Below are positions 36,111-46,199 of a DNA stretch of 64,000 nucleotides, piece after piece. The position numbers and the translations under genes are program-made. Origin of the DNA: CBDCYS01 sp965226185 (GTDB lineage Bacteria > Acidobacteriota > Terriglobia > Bryobacterales > UBA6623); contig CBDDCT010000007.1 in assembly GCA_965226185.1 (NCBI GenBank), positions 124,001-188,000 of the forward strand, read 5' to 3'. Position 1 is the first letter of the stretch. Each line of letters opens with the position of its first letter. The notes below the pieces were generated by a model. The model worked only from the letters and a program-made list of their open reading frames with translations. It was not told the DNA's origin and did no database searches.

Positions 36111-36398
36111 TGGAAGCCCTGGTATCGACGCCACCGCTTTCCACCCGAGATCATCCGGCATGCCGTCTGGTTGTACCATCGGTTGACTCTGAGCTTTCGC
36201 GATGTCGAGGACCTGCTCGCTGAGCGTGGCGTCACCGTATCCTACGAAGCCATTCGATCCTGGTGCCGGAAATTTGGACCAGCGTATGCCCACACTCTGC
36301 GGCGACGACAAGGTCGACTCGGCGACATCTGGCACGTGGACGAAGCGTTCATCACAATCCGCAGCGAACACCATTATCTTTGGAGAGCGGTGGACTAG
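36111..36398 (+). pseudogene. IS6-family transposase fragment
   Basis: From 36111 the frame reads WKPWYRRHRFPPEIIRHAVW, LAERGVTVSYEAIRSWCRKF and GDIWHVDEAFITIRSEHHYL-WRAVD, the N-terminal and first-Asp region of an IS6-family (IS26-like) transposase. A TAG at 36396 interrupts it where DQDG is expected, and the following sequence keeps only faint similarity. The DDE domain's second Asp and Glu are absent. Confidence 0.8.
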
Positions 36399-36753
36399 GA
36401 CGGCGATGTCGCTGTTGTTGCACGGCATTGCGCGGCGCACGCGGCGCAGTGCAGGGTGCTTCCGTCAGTGAACCCATTGTTGCAGCCAAGTGGCACGACT
36501 TAACGAATTCGGGCAGAATCCGATGGCGTAGATACATTCATCCCATCCGCCAACTGTTGCCAAACCCGACGAACGGCGTTTACTTGACAAAGCCCAGGTG
36601 AAATCATGCCGGAAAACTCCAGGACCGTCGTGACACTCGTCACGTGTGTTTACTACTTGGCAAAGCTTGGAGGAAACCACTATCTACAAAATCGTCTACA
36701 GCAGGCTTTTTGAGAGGCTCCAGAAAGGCCCGTAAGTTGTTGAAAAGAAATGG
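36399..36753. other. degraded mobile region before tRNA-Arg
   Basis: No gene is supported. The left part continues, out of frame, the IS6 transposase remnant. At 36629-36648 lies CGTGACACTCGTCACGTGTG, which recurs with one change near 45451-45470. Confidence 0.5.
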
Positions 36754-36827
36754 TAGGCGCGGCAGGACTTGAACCTGCGACCCTCTGCTTAGAAGGCAGA
36801 TGCTCTATCCGGCTGAGCTACGCGCCC
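36754..36827 (-). tRNA. tRNA-Arg(TCT)
   Basis: On the minus strand a complete cloverleaf is read: acceptor GGGCGCG/CGCGCCT, D-arm GCTC...GAGC, anticodon stem TCTGC with loop CTTCTAA (anticodon TCT at 36791-36793), variable AGGGT, T-arm with GTTCAAGTC, and discriminator A. CCA is not encoded. It stands alone, next to decayed restriction-modification and IS DNA, a common site for integration. Confidence 0.93.
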
Positions 36828-37036
36828 AGGTTACCATTACATTGATTCTAAACCAGTCTTCAGTTTCGATGATCCATCACAATTGTAATCTAGCTGTGGT
36901 AGGGACAGCACGGTGACAAGGACATGCTAAGCAACTGGAGAAGCCCTTCTCGTCCCGTCGAGCAATCGACGGAGCAGGGAAGCCGTATAACCGGCGAAGC
37001 CGGGAAGTCGGTGGAAGGCGAGAGGGTGGCGGCTAG

Positions 37037-38617
37037 GAGTCTGTCCGAGAATTCATTTTCTTCTTGGAGAAAAACCAATAGTGGGCGATAATGGTTTATG
37101 GGTAAAACCTATCGGGCTTACCTTCCCGAGCAGAAGCTGCTGCTGCCTCCCAGTTTGCAGGATTGGCTGCCGGAAAGCCATCTCGTCTACTTCGTCAGCG
37201 ACGTGGTCGATCAACTGGATTTGTCGGCCATCGAGAGCGTCTATGAAAAAGAATGGCGCGGTCAGCCGCCCTATCATCCGCGGCTGATGGTGAAGCTGCT
37301 GCTCTATGGCTACTGCCTGGGGGTGCGTTCCTCGCGCAAGATCGCCCAGCGTCTGGTCGAAGACGTGGCGTTTCGAGTGTTGGCGGCTGGCAACCAGCCC
37401 GACTTCCGCACCCTCTCGGATTTCCGCAAGATCCACCTCCCAGCGCTGGAACAACTCTTCCAACAGGTGTTGCGGCTGGCCTTGGAAGCAGGGGCGCTGA
37501 AGCTGGGGCGGGTGGCGCTGGACGGGACGAAGATGAAAGCCAACGCCTCCAAGCACAAGGCCATGAGCTGGGGGCGGATGAAGCAAGCCGAGAAGCGGAT
37601 TCGGGAGGAAGTCAAGAGGATGCTGGCGGAGGCGGCGGAGGTCGATGCCGCCGAGGACGCCTGCTATGGGGCCGACAAGACGGGCCAGGATCTGCCCGAG
37701 GAGCTGCAGCGCCGGCAGACGCGGCTGGAAAAGATTCGGCAAGCCCAGAAAACCCTCAAACTAAGGGCGCGAGACAAGGCGGCCGCCCAAGGCCAATCGG
37801 CCGAGCAAGTCGAGAAGGCCCAGCCGCGCGACAAGGATCAGTACAATTTCAGCGATCCGGAATCGCGCATCATGAAAGGCGGCGACGGGTTTCTGCAGGC
37901 CTACAATGCACAGGCGGCGGTGGAGAGCAGCTGTCAACTGATTGTCGGGCAGACGGTGACGCAAGCGGCGAACGATAAAGAGCAACTGACGCCGCTGCTG
38001 CAAGCGGTCGAGCAGCAGTCGGGACAGCGACCCGAGGAAGTGCTGGCCGACAGCGGCTACTGTTCGGAGAAGAACCTGGAATCTTTGGAAGCGCCCGAGA
38101 AGCCCGAGCAAAAGATCGACGCCTACATTGCCACCAACAGACAGAAGCGCGGAAGGCGGGCAGGAGCGCCGCCGCGCGGGCGGATACCGCGAGCAGCGAC
38201 CCGAGTCGAGCGGATGCAGCGCAAGCTAGGCACCAAGGCCGGGGCGAAGATTTACGCCCAGCGCAAAGGGATCGTGGAGCCCCTATTCGGACAGATGAAA
38301 CAGGCCCGCGGCATTCGCCAATTTCTCCTGCGCGGGTTCAAGAAAGTGCAGGGTGAATGGGCCCTGGTGTGCCTGACGCACAATATTTTGAAGATGCACA
38401 CCCTCTGTTATGGATAGTTACGGACAGCAACCAGAAAAAGGGTGCCCGCGGCCTAGTTTGCGTTCTCAAAACAGCTCTTCGCGGTCCCTGCAGCCCGCTT
38501 TTGCAGCCCAGCGACCTTCGAGCCTCCCGCTCCAACTCCTCGCTGACCTCACCACCCGAATTTCCCGCCCCACCTGAACTATGTCAAGCTATGTCAAGCT
38601 GATACTCGGACAGACTC
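37037..38617 (+). mobile_element. complete IS1182-family element, 1581 bp
   Basis: The terminal inverted repeats GAGTCTGTCCGAG (37037) and CTCGGACAGACTC (ending 38617) are flanked by the palindromic target CTAG on both sides (37033-37036, 38618-38621). One transposase gene lies inside. A tandem 10-mer ATGTCAAGCT lies just inside the right end. Confidence 0.92.
37098..38417 (+). CDS. IS1182-family transposase
   Basis: The 439-residue transposase begins MGKTYRAYLPEQKLLLPPSL and shows YHPRLMVKLLLYGYCLGVRS, VALDGTKMKANASKHKAMSW (first Asp), VLADSGYCSEKNLESL (second Asp), and QRKGIVEPLFGQMKQARGIR (Glu), with the central Glu/Lys-rich insertion usual for the family. The frame is intact. Confidence 0.95.
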   Translation: MGKTYRAYLPEQKLLLPPSLQDWLPESHLVYFVSDVVDQLDLSAIESVYEKEWRGQPPYHPRLMVKLLLYGYCLGVRSSRKIAQRLVEDVAFRVLAAGNQPDFRTLSDFRKIHLPALEQLFQQVLRLALEAGALKLGRVALDGTKMKANASKHKAMSWGRMKQAEKRIREEVKRMLAEAAEVDAAEDACYGADKTGQDLPEELQRRQTRLEKIRQAQKTLKLRARDKAAAQGQSAEQVEKAQPRDKDQYNFSDPESRIMKGGDGFLQAYNAQAAVESSCQLIVGQTVTQAANDKEQLTPLLQAVEQQSGQRPEEVLADSGYCSEKNLESLEAPEKPEQKIDAYIATNRQKRGRRAGAPPRGRIPRAATRVERMQRKLGTKAGAKIYAQRKGIVEPLFGQMKQARGIRQFLLRGFKKVQGEWALVCLTHNILKMHTLCYG

Positions 38618-38666
38618 CTAGTAGCGCTGAGTCCCCTGGGCATTTTTTTAGAAGTTCTCAGAAAAT

Positions 38667-41201
38667 TTGATGCGGCGCGGAGGATTTTTGAGCCCTCCCA
38701 AGCGTAGACTGTCTCGTGCTATGGGACTTCTGTCGGCTCTACATCACCCAGACTGCTCCCCACTTCCGACTGCGATGCTGGTAGCGGCCGTTCTATGCAG
38801 TCTCATCGGCTGCCAGAATGCCCCACCGCCCCTCACCGTCGAAATTCCGCTGCACCTCGAAGACCACCTCGACGCCGCCACCATCGTCGGCTCCGAGGTT
38901 CCACAGGACATCCCGGAATCCGTTGTCTGGAACTTCAGCGAACCCCAGCCGGACTGGAGGCCCTTTGTCCTATTACCCTCGCCCCGCAATTCGGTCAAGC
39001 CGGCGACCGTTGCACGAACTGAGGAAGGCCTACGCATCACACTCACAAAAGCCAACGACGGGGCCTGGAGTAGTGACCGGCTCAGCCTGGGCGGCGGCAT
39101 TTTCATTAACTTGCCTGACTGGCGCCGGGAAGACTGGAGCGAGATTCTGGTGCGCGCCCGCACATCGGACAAAGTGGACGGGATGGATGTCGGTTTCCGG
39201 GTGCGGGAAAAGTTGGGGACCGAAGGGCAAAATTATCCCTTCAAGTTCGAAACCACTCTGCCGGTGATCCGGGATGGCTCGGTGCAGACGTACACGGTTC
39301 GCGCCGATTGGTCGCTGGACTATTCAGAGCAATGGGAGGGGCCTTGGCGCCACCTTGGTATCAGGTTTTTTTCCGGCGAGCCGGTGAGCGTCGATCTGCT
39401 TTCGGTCAGCGTCATCCCGAAAGAAGCAGTCTACTCCGGGGCAAAGACCGGAGTGATGACTGAGAGTCGTAATCAATCTTATCGGAGGTCGCTCTACGCG
39501 CACACCCCGGTCACCCTGGAATACCCAGTGCGGGTTCCCGCGGCGGGACGCCTGGACTTCGGGCTGGGAGTGCTGCGCTCGGACACCCCGGTGAAGTTTC
39601 GCATCGCTGTAGAACCGGACGGCCAATCGGCGGAGACTCTATTCGAGGAGTCCTATGTCGACACCGAGAACTGGGCGCAGCGGAGCGTGGATCTTTCCAA
39701 GTTCGCCGGCCAGGCCGTGACCCTCAAGCTGAAAGCCGAGGCCGATCGCTCGGGGACGGTGGCGCTCTGGGCCGCGCCAACTCTGAGCGGGTCCCGCACG
39801 ACCAGCAAGCCAAACGTCATCTTCTACATCATCGATGGTGCCGGCGCTGCATACATGAGCGCCTACGGATACAATCGCCGCACGACGCCCAACCTGGAAC
39901 GCCTGGCCGCAGAGGGAACGCTGTTCGAGTACGCCTATTCCAATTCCTCTTGGACCAGGCCATCGACACCCTCGTTTCTCACCTCCCTGCATCACAGTGC
40001 AATGGGAGGAATGAGGAACAGCCGCACCATCGCGCCGACTAATGTGCTGACGATCTCCGAACATCTCCACCGGGCCGGGTACCAGACCGCCTTATTCACC
40101 TCGAATCCGAACGCCGCAACAATGAGCAATCTGGATCGCGGTGTGGATGTCCTCCGGGAGAAGAGCGTCGAACCAACATCGCATTCCACACGCGAGTTGC
40201 ATAAAGACTACTGGGACTGGCGGCGAGACTACCCCGGCGAACCCTATTGCGTCCACTTCCAGACTACGGACGTTCACGCGCCACACAACCCTCCGGCACC
40301 CTTCGCCGGCCTGTATGTTTCCCCTGAACGACGAAAGTTGCTGGATGAGTGGAAGAAGAAGCTGAGAGCTACGAACCGGCCTCGTCATCCCTGGGGAGAT
40401 GCATTTGAAAGGGCTGGAGTCGACCGCATTGCGTACTATGCCGCGAGGCGAGACCTCTACACCGAAGGAATGGCGCACCAGGACCATCAAATAGGAAAAC
40501 TCGTCGAACGGCTCAACGCCAAGGGTGAATGGGAGAATACTCTGCTAATCGTTGCCGCCGATCACGGTGCTCAGGCGGGTTCACAGGACTATGAAATTGC
40601 AGTGATGGACGAGTTGCCGCCCGAGCATTGGAGGCCCAATTTCCGTCCCGGCATTACACGCATTCCGATGATGTTCATTTGGCCCGGCAGGATTCAGGCC
40701 GGAAAGCGGTTACCAGGGCCTGCCTCAATGATTGACATGGTTCCCACCGTCCTCGACCTCTTGGACCTACCCCTGCCCGAAGTGATGCAGGGCCGGTCGC
40801 TTGCTCCGTTCCTGTTGGGGGACACTGATTGGGAACCGAAGCCGGTCATTTTTGATCAGTTCTACGTCGACGCAACCTCGGGCAAATTGGACGGTACGAT
40901 CGAAGTTGTGGACGGCCGCTGGGGAGCTTCCCTCGAAATTAAGCAGGACCCAGAGGAAGATGAGAGCCCCCCCGAGGAACGCCGGCCGGCGCCGCTCTTG
41001 CTCTACGACCTCTGGAACGACCCTTACTGTCTCAAGAGCCTGCATGAAGAGAGGCCAGACCTCGTTGAGAAGTACTCCCTCTTCTTACAGGAACAGTTCG
41101 ATGCGCATCAGGCACTCGCGCAGCGATTGTCCCGCGGCGAAGACTCGCCGCTCACACCCGAGCAGCTTCGGACGTTGCGGTCGCTCGGGTACATCCAGTG
41201 A
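38667..41201 (+). CDS. sulfatase-like lipoprotein with atypical active site
   Basis: The protein has a lipoprotein signal (MLVAAVLCSLIGC) whose start may be ATG 38775; the frame extends to 38667. Residues 60-390 form a beta-rich N-terminal region, and about 395-844 an alkaline-phosphatase/sulfatase domain: VIFYIIDGAGAAYMSAYGYN, TPNLERLAAEGTLFEYAYSN, IVAADHGAQAGSQD, and MIDMVPTVLDLLDL. The usual Asp-Asp after the first strand is ID-G, and the CxPSR motif that becomes formylglycine reads S-T-P-S-F: serine-type, with the key Arg replaced. It may act on something other than sulfate esters. It follows the IS1182 element. Confidence 0.85.
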   Translation: MMRRGGFLSPPKRRLSRAMGLLSALHHPDCSPLPTAMLVAAVLCSLIGCQNAPPPLTVEIPLHLEDHLDAATIVGSEVPQDIPESVVWNFSEPQPDWRPFVLLPSPRNSVKPATVARTEEGLRITLTKANDGAWSSDRLSLGGGIFINLPDWRREDWSEILVRARTSDKVDGMDVGFRVREKLGTEGQNYPFKFETTLPVIRDGSVQTYTVRADWSLDYSEQWEGPWRHLGIRFFSGEPVSVDLLSVSVIPKEAVYSGAKTGVMTESRNQSYRRSLYAHTPVTLEYPVRVPAAGRLDFGLGVLRSDTPVKFRIAVEPDGQSAETLFEESYVDTENWAQRSVDLSKFAGQAVTLKLKAEADRSGTVALWAAPTLSGSRTTSKPNVIFYIIDGAGAAYMSAYGYNRRTTPNLERLAAEGTLFEYAYSNSSWTRPSTPSFLTSLHHSAMGGMRNSRTIAPTNVLTISEHLHRAGYQTALFTSNPNAATMSNLDRGVDVLREKSVEPTSHSTRELHKDYWDWRRDYPGEPYCVHFQTTDVHAPHNPPAPFAGLYVSPERRKLLDEWKKKLRATNRPRHPWGDAFERAGVDRIAYYAARRDLYTEGMAHQDHQIGKLVERLNAKGEWENTLLIVAADHGAQAGSQDYEIAVMDELPPEHWRPNFRPGITRIPMMFIWPGRIQAGKRLPGPASMIDMVPTVLDLLDLPLPEVMQGRSLAPFLLGDTDWEPKPVIFDQFYVDATSGKLDGTIEVVDGRWGASLEIKQDPEEDESPPEERRPAPLLLYDLWNDPYCLKSLHEERPDLVEKYSLFLQEQFDAHQALAQRLSRGEDSPLTPEQLRTLRSLGYIQ

Positions 41202-41326
41202 GTCGGAGGCTGGTCCCCAGCTCGCAGAAGACGCCCCACTCGCTGGGTTCATATCCACATGGTGGCTGAATTAGCACGAAGAGTTGAAAGACCGACAGCA
41301 GGACTAAGTCCAACGGAACGAACTAG

Positions 41327-42992
41327 CCCGGATTTCCACTTTAGTTTCGGTTCTGCTAACCATCGGGTGGCCTCGGACGCCTTTATTTATGAGGGTTGGA
41401 AAGCACTCAAGGCGCTGAGGAGATCAACACCCAATGGGTGAAAAAGAAAACAAACCGTTCCAGCTAAGCTTCAACGGCTTATTGAAAGTCGATTTCCAAG
41501 GATCGCGCGTCACTTCCGACGGCGGGCTCATTTTGGTCCGCGAGCTGGACGAACGGCTCGGGCTCGGGAAACTGATCGAGGAGCATCTCAGCGACTCGCG
41601 GCAAGGCTTGAACAAGAAGTTCCCGTTCGCCGATCTGCTGCGGCAGTCAGTCTACTCTCGGCTGGCAGGCTACGAGGACCTCAACGATGCCGTCCGAGTG
41701 TCGGCTGACCCGACGTTTCGCTTGATCGGCTCGAAGAGGAACTGGGATCGCGGCGGGGCCTTGACCTCGACGCTGCATGGCTTTGAGACAGAGATGCTGG
41801 CGAGCGAGGAGAACTTGCTGGGGCTGATGGCTGTGAACCGCGAGCTGGTGGCGCAAGCCGAGACGCAAGACGACTCCGAGCGCGTCGTTCTCGACATGGA
41901 CTCGACCGAAAGCCCTGTCCACGGCCAGCAAGAGGGCAGTGCCTACAACGGGCACTTCGAGTCGGTCTGCTACCACCCGTTGTTGTTGTTCAACCAGCAT
42001 GGTGATTGTCTGGCGGCAAAGCTGCGGCCGGGCAACGTGCACAGCGCCAAGGACTGCAACGAGTTGCTGCTGCCCGAGATCGAGCGCCAACAGGCCGCGG
42101 GCAAGCAGGTCACCTTCCGGGGCGATGCGGCCTTTGCCAAGCCGGAGATTTATGAGTCTTCGGAAGAACGCGGAGTGCGGTACGCCATTCGCATTCCGGC
42201 CAACAAGAGCTTGGAATTGGCGATCGAAGACATCCTGTTTCGGCCGCCGGGCAGGCCGGGTCGCAAGCCCTTGGTGCGCTACAAGAGCTTCCGCTATCAG
42301 GCGGAGAGTTGGTCCAAGCCGCGACGCATCGTGGCCAAGGTCGAGCATCATCTCGGTGAGCTGTTCCCGCGCGTCGGCTTTATCGTGACGAACATGACGT
42401 TGCCGAGTCGGTCTGTGGTGCGCTTCTACAACAAGCGCGGCACGGCCGAGCAATGGATTAAAGAAGGCAAGCAGGCCACGCACTGGACGCGGCTGTCGTG
42501 CCATCGCTTCCGGGCGAACGAGGTGCGACTGCAACTCAGCGTGCTGGCCTACAATCTGGGCAACTTGTGGCGACGGCTGGGACTGCCGCACAGGATCAAG
42601 AGCTGGTCGCTGACGAGCTTGCAGCGGCGGCTGATGAAGACCGGCGGGCGGCTGGTCAAGCATGCCCGCTACTACTGGTTGCTGCTGGCGGAGGGGCATC
42701 TGAACCGGCGGCTGTTCGGTGACATGCTGCACAGGATCTGGGCACTGCCGCTGCCGAGCGGGTAGCGTTGCCTGGACGAGGATCAACAGTTTTTGGCTCC
42801 GAAAAGGTTTCGCAGGGAGCAGTGTCGGTCGGTGCGCCGTTCAGCCCGCTCCATCAACGTCTATGAGCGGACGGACGGGCTTTGGGGCCTGCCGCCGGAG
42901 CTGATGTGCAGGGTTCAGCGCGGAAAGACGTGGTATTCGGGCAGCGCGGGTGTATACTGTCGCCGTACCAGGGTCAAAATGGAAATCCTGGA
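41327..42992 (+). mobile_element. IS1380-family element, about 1666 bp
   Basis: The ends CCCGGATTTCCACTTT (41327) and, inverted from the right, CCAGGATTTCCATTTT (ending about 42991) are bounded by CTAG on each side (41323-41326, 42993-42996). About 230 bp after the transposase gene are conserved in the second copy at 58603-60280, so this non-coding tail belongs to the element. Confidence 0.82.
41434..42765 (+). CDS. IS1380-family transposase
   Basis: The 443-residue transposase opens with VTSDGGLILVRELDERLGLG and AGYEDLNDAVRVSADPTFRL, then RVVLDMDSTESPVHGQQEGS (first Asp), VTFRGDAAFAKPEIYES (second Asp) and FYNKRGTAEQWIKEGKQATH (Glu). The frame is intact, unlike the copy at 58831-60163, to which it is close. 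Confidence 0.95.
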   Translation: MGEKENKPFQLSFNGLLKVDFQGSRVTSDGGLILVRELDERLGLGKLIEEHLSDSRQGLNKKFPFADLLRQSVYSRLAGYEDLNDAVRVSADPTFRLIGSKRNWDRGGALTSTLHGFETEMLASEENLLGLMAVNRELVAQAETQDDSERVVLDMDSTESPVHGQQEGSAYNGHFESVCYHPLLLFNQHGDCLAAKLRPGNVHSAKDCNELLLPEIERQQAAGKQVTFRGDAAFAKPEIYESSEERGVRYAIRIPANKSLELAIEDILFRPPGRPGRKPLVRYKSFRYQAESWSKPRRIVAKVEHHLGELFPRVGFIVTNMTLPSRSVVRFYNKRGTAEQWIKEGKQATHWTRLSCHRFRANEVRLQLSVLAYNLGNLWRRLGLPHRIKSWSLTSLQRRLMKTGGRLVKHARYYWLLLAEGHLNRRLFGDMLHRIWALPLPSG

Positions 42993-42996
42993 CTAG

Positions 42997-43332
42997 ATAG
43001 CGCTTGTGGGCCGATAACTGTTGATTAATCCCCTAACCACCACCAATCAAGGGTCTTTGATTCCTAACACAATCTAACAAAGCCACTTAGGTCTGATTTT
43101 CCCGACTCGGCGGTGGAGCGCTAGTCTTTCTAGATCCAGTGTAACGGCGAAGGGTTGACTCAAGGTCCCGAACTCCCGGATCGTTGGCCATCCGGAAGCG
43201 ATCCAGGATTGGCCTTCCAACTGACCCACTACCTGAAGAACGGCTGGGACTATCTCTTTTCCCGCAGCCAACGCATTTGAGCTCAATTCGTCCGCGGTTA
43301 GGTCGATGAGCCTTGTGTGAGGATCGCCGCAC
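42997..43332. other. region between IS1380 and IS21 remnant
   Basis: No gene is supported. Minus-strand frames here overlap the IS21 fragment and show no family features. Confidence 0.5.
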
Positions 43333-43872
43333 CAGGCACTGGACAGCTTCGATTTTCTGGCACTGCCGTCGTTGAACAAGAACTTGGTGGTGGAGCTGGC
43401 GCGTTGTGAGTACATCGACCGCCAAGAGAACGTGTTGGCGTTGGGTAACTCGGGTACGGGCAAGACGCACGTCGCGCTGGCGTTGGGATTGGCGGCTTGT
43501 CAGCGGGGCTATCGCGTACGCTTCACGACGGCCGCCGCCTTGGTGAATGAATTGCTGGAAGCTCGCGATGAGAAGCAGCTCTTGCGGTTCCAGAAGCTGT
43601 TGGCGAAGCAGGATCTGCTGATTGTCGATGAGTTGGGCTATGTGCCGCTGTCTAAGACCGGAGCGGAGCTGCTATTCGAAGTGTTCAGTCAACGCTACGA
43701 GCGTGGTTCGACGCTGCTGACCTCGAATCTGCCGTTCAACGAATGGACCGAGATCCTGGGTTCGGAACGCATGACGGGCGCCCTGCTAGACCGGCTGACC
43801 CATCACGTTCATATCCTAGAGATGAACGGGGACAGTTATCGCCTGAAGCAAAGCAAACGAGCCCGCGCCTGA
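43333..43872 (+). pseudogene. IstB-like ATPase of an IS21-family element, N-terminus lost
   Basis: The frame LDSFDFLALPSLNKNLVVEL, ALGNSGTGKTHVALALGLAA (Walker A), LLIVDELGYVPLSKTGAELL (Walker B) and LTHHVHILEMNGDSYRLKQS is the IS21 helper IstB. About 80 N-terminal residues and the whole istA gene are missing. Downstream to about 44100 lies a non-coding tail with GGTCTAATTTTCCACCGCCC-type sequence ending TTGACA, the usual right end of such elements. Confidence 0.82.
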
Positions 43873-44118
43873 TCGATGGTCTAACCGCGCTCCGTTCCGA
43901 CTGATTCGGCTTTGCTCTCTCCCCCCAGGCTGCTCGCCGTTTTCGCGAGACGCCTTCCACTACGCCTCGGGCCGCCCTCACGGGCGTCCCCAGGCTCCGT
44001 TCCAGCCGCCCCACGAAAACGCTGAAAGAAACTGCCCCTCAGCCCACGAACGGTCTAGTTTTGCTCCGCCCCAGCGGTCTAATTTTCCACCGCCCTTGAC
44101 ACCGCACCTATCCCAACC

Positions 44119-44659
44119 TTAAAAAAAAGCCCGCCGGAAAAACTGGGCGCTGATCTTCACCGACGAAGCCAGCTTCCGCCAGGACTCGACTTTGCATGCC
44201 ACTTGGAGCCGCGTCGGCCGGCCGCCGGAAATCCCCGTCACGGGACAGCGCAAAAGCGTCAAGATCCTGGGCGCCATCGAACTGTGGCGCGCGCGCTTCC
44301 ACTACCGCCGGGACACGGCCTTCAACGCCGGGACTTACTTGGCATTCCTGAAACAGTTAGCGCGGCGCTATCGCCGCCAGGGGGCGATGCTGATCCAGGA
44401 CAACGCTTCCTACCACAAGGATGCCGAGGTCTGGGCCTGGTTCCGGTCCAACCGTCACTGGCTGGAAGTTCACCAGCTGCCGCCGTACTCGCCGGAGTTG
44501 AATCCCACCGAGCGGCTCTGGCAGCACACGCGCCGCACGGGAACTCACAATCGCTACTTTGCGGGCGAAGCCGAACTGCTGGCCACGCTGACAAGAGTCT
44601 TCGGCGAGATGCAGTCTCACCCTGTCGTCATTCGCTCCTACCTGAGGCCTTTTTGTTGA
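44119..44659 (+). pseudogene. IS630-family transposase, 3' half (orfB)
   Basis: The frame reads ARRKNWALIFTDEASFRQDS, VTGQRKSVKILGAIELW, MLIQDNASYHKDAEVWAWF and LPPYSPELNPTERLWQHTRR, the DDE half of an IS630 transposase (Asp, Asp and Glu all present). Its 5' half is lost. An A8 run at 44122-44129 lies at the orfA/orfB joint, as expected for frameshift-expressed IS630 elements. The IS21 remnant directly upstream replaces the rest. Confidence 0.82.
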
Positions 44660-44673
44660 CTCTTTATGTCCCT

Positions 44674-44973
44674 TTATTTATGCGCACCTGTATAGATGAG
44701 CCGATTCAGGTACGCCGAAATGAAGCTTCCCTCATACAGGCCGAGGCCGGCTTTGCGTCGTAGCTCAATCTCCAGACTGGTCAGCGGGCAGTACCAGTTA
44801 TAGATTTCAGTCAGCAACCCATAGACCAATGCCGGTGGGTGCGCCCACTTCAGCCAGGACCAGGTCCAAGCCATCAACCCTCCGAAAATCACAAACAGAA
44901 TGAACGCGAAGTGAATGGCGACGATGAGATCGGCAGCCCAGCGATAGAGCACTACATGGCCTCGCTCTACCAT
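44674..44973 (-). CDS. DUF2784 membrane protein, C-terminus possibly clipped
   Basis: The roughly 100-residue protein from MVERGHVVLYRWAADL has DUF2784 features: LIVAIHFAFILFVIFGGLMA, WLKWAHPPALVYGLLTEIYN, WYCPLTSLEIELRRKAGLGL, EGSFISAYLNRLIYTG. Three membrane segments are likely. DUF2784 proteins are usually somewhat longer; here the end (AHK) is supplied by DNA at the IS630 remnant's edge. Function unknown. Confidence 0.78.
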   Translation of the reverse strand: MVERGHVVLYRWAADLIVAIHFAFILFVIFGGLMAWTWSWLKWAHPPALVYGLLTEIYNWYCPLTSLEIELRRKAGLGLYEGSFISAYLNRLIYTGAHK

Positions 44974-44988
44974 GCCACGAGCACGCAC

Positions 44989-45643
44989 AGATGAGCAATG
45001 TTGTCCCCTGCGGGACCGCTGACCCGATTGCCAAGTGGATGCACGAGAGGGAATTCCCGCCAGCTAGCCGATCGTGGCACCACTCAGCCTCCTGATTCAG
45101 GAAGGCTTCCCCCTCCGACGACCTTCTGACGGTCTCAGCAACGTGATTCCGGCGGCTTCATTGTGTTCCCTGGTCTCTTCCCTCGAACTGGGCTGAAAGA
45201 AAGTGCTCCTGAGCCTCAGCCTGGATCTCTGAGCAAATCTTTAACACGTTAAAGATCCGCTTCGACCCAAGCAGGGCAGCAAGATGAGGGAACAGACAGC
45301 GTGGGAGAGGGAACATAGACGGGGGCGATTCTGGGCGCTAAAGCCGCAGAAAGGAGGCTGAGGTTATGGTTGTCACGCGATTCACGCGTTCTCTTCTACT
45401 TTTGTTAGTACGGCCCGAATGAAAAAGAAAGTGGAAAATCGTGTGAATCGCGTGACACTCGTGACGTGTGCCCGTTCTCTAGAGCGAAGGCTGACTCCAT
45501 CGATGGATCAAATCGAATCGGCCAAGGATTGGAAAAGGACCAGGAGCGGCTTTGGTCGAGTCCCAGGTCTACATCACCCGCCCGGCGTGAACCCTCTGTG
45601 GGATACTTGAATCCACGGAGACTTACCCCCACAGGAGGGAGCC
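44989..45643. other. intergenic region with inverted repeats
   Basis: No gene is supported. It holds the palindrome ATCTTTAAC-AC-GTTAAAGAT at 45237-45256 and a 14-bp perfect inverted repeat GTCACGCGATTCAC (45372-45385) / GTGAATCGCGTGAC (45443-45456) with a 57-bp loop. Both look like protein-binding or structural elements. Confidence 0.6.
45237..45256. repeat. 20-bp palindrome, copy 1
   Basis: ATCTTTAACACGTTAAAGAT, 9-bp arms around AC. The identical 20-mer occurs at 52917-52936, and a looser version (CTTTAACATGTTAAG) near 48147. Confidence 0.85.
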
Positions 45644-46033
45644 ATGTCGTCTACCCGACGCGACTTCTTGGCGGCCGCCGCAGTCGTTGGCTTCACCGGC
45701 GCAGCTCGGGCCCAACACGAGCCGGTGGCGTTCGCCCTGATCGGTGATCGTTACCACAACAGCGACCACTACCGAACTGCCTTCGGCAAGACCTTCGTCC
45801 GTGACATGGGCCTTGCCATGGACTTAAGCGACGAGGTCAAGCTGTTGAACGCGGACCATCTCTCGCGCTACAGGGTCCTGATCATCCTGCGCGACGGCAT
45901 GATTTGGCCCGACGGCCATGGCAACCCGCGGAGCAACGCCGGGTGGTGGGCGCAAGGTCAGTCGGATATCGTCAGCGACCCGCCCTTGCCCACGATGGAG
46001 CCACGACGCGAGGGGTCACGCACTTCCCGCCAG
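45644..46033 (+). pseudogene. ThuA-like protein, N-terminal fragment with Tat signal
   Basis: The start MSSTRRDFLAAAAVVGFTGA is a Tat signal (TRRDFL) and is followed by FALIGDRYHNSDHYRTAFGK, DEVKLLNADHLSRYRVLIIL and DGMIWPDGHGNP, as in ThuA-like glutamine-amidotransferase-fold proteins common in Acidobacteriota and Planctomycetota. After about residue 130 the similarity ends and the frame drifts. The expected second half is missing, so the gene is broken. Confidence 0.7.
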
Positions 46034-46199
46034 AGCCGAGTAGGTGTGAAGTTCACTGCGACTTTCGGCTTGGGGCTTCTAGAAAGACTTTGTTGGGTAA
46101 CGGGAAGAAGCGGCTTGCAGCCCCCGTTCGTCTTTAACGCGAATCTACCGATGCTGCGGTTACGCATTCGTGAAGGGGAGCTTAACAAATGGTGCCATC

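Noticed and set aside
43087..43470. Minus-strand gene overlapping the IS21 fragment
   Set aside because: No family features; the plus-strand IstB motifs explain the sequence.
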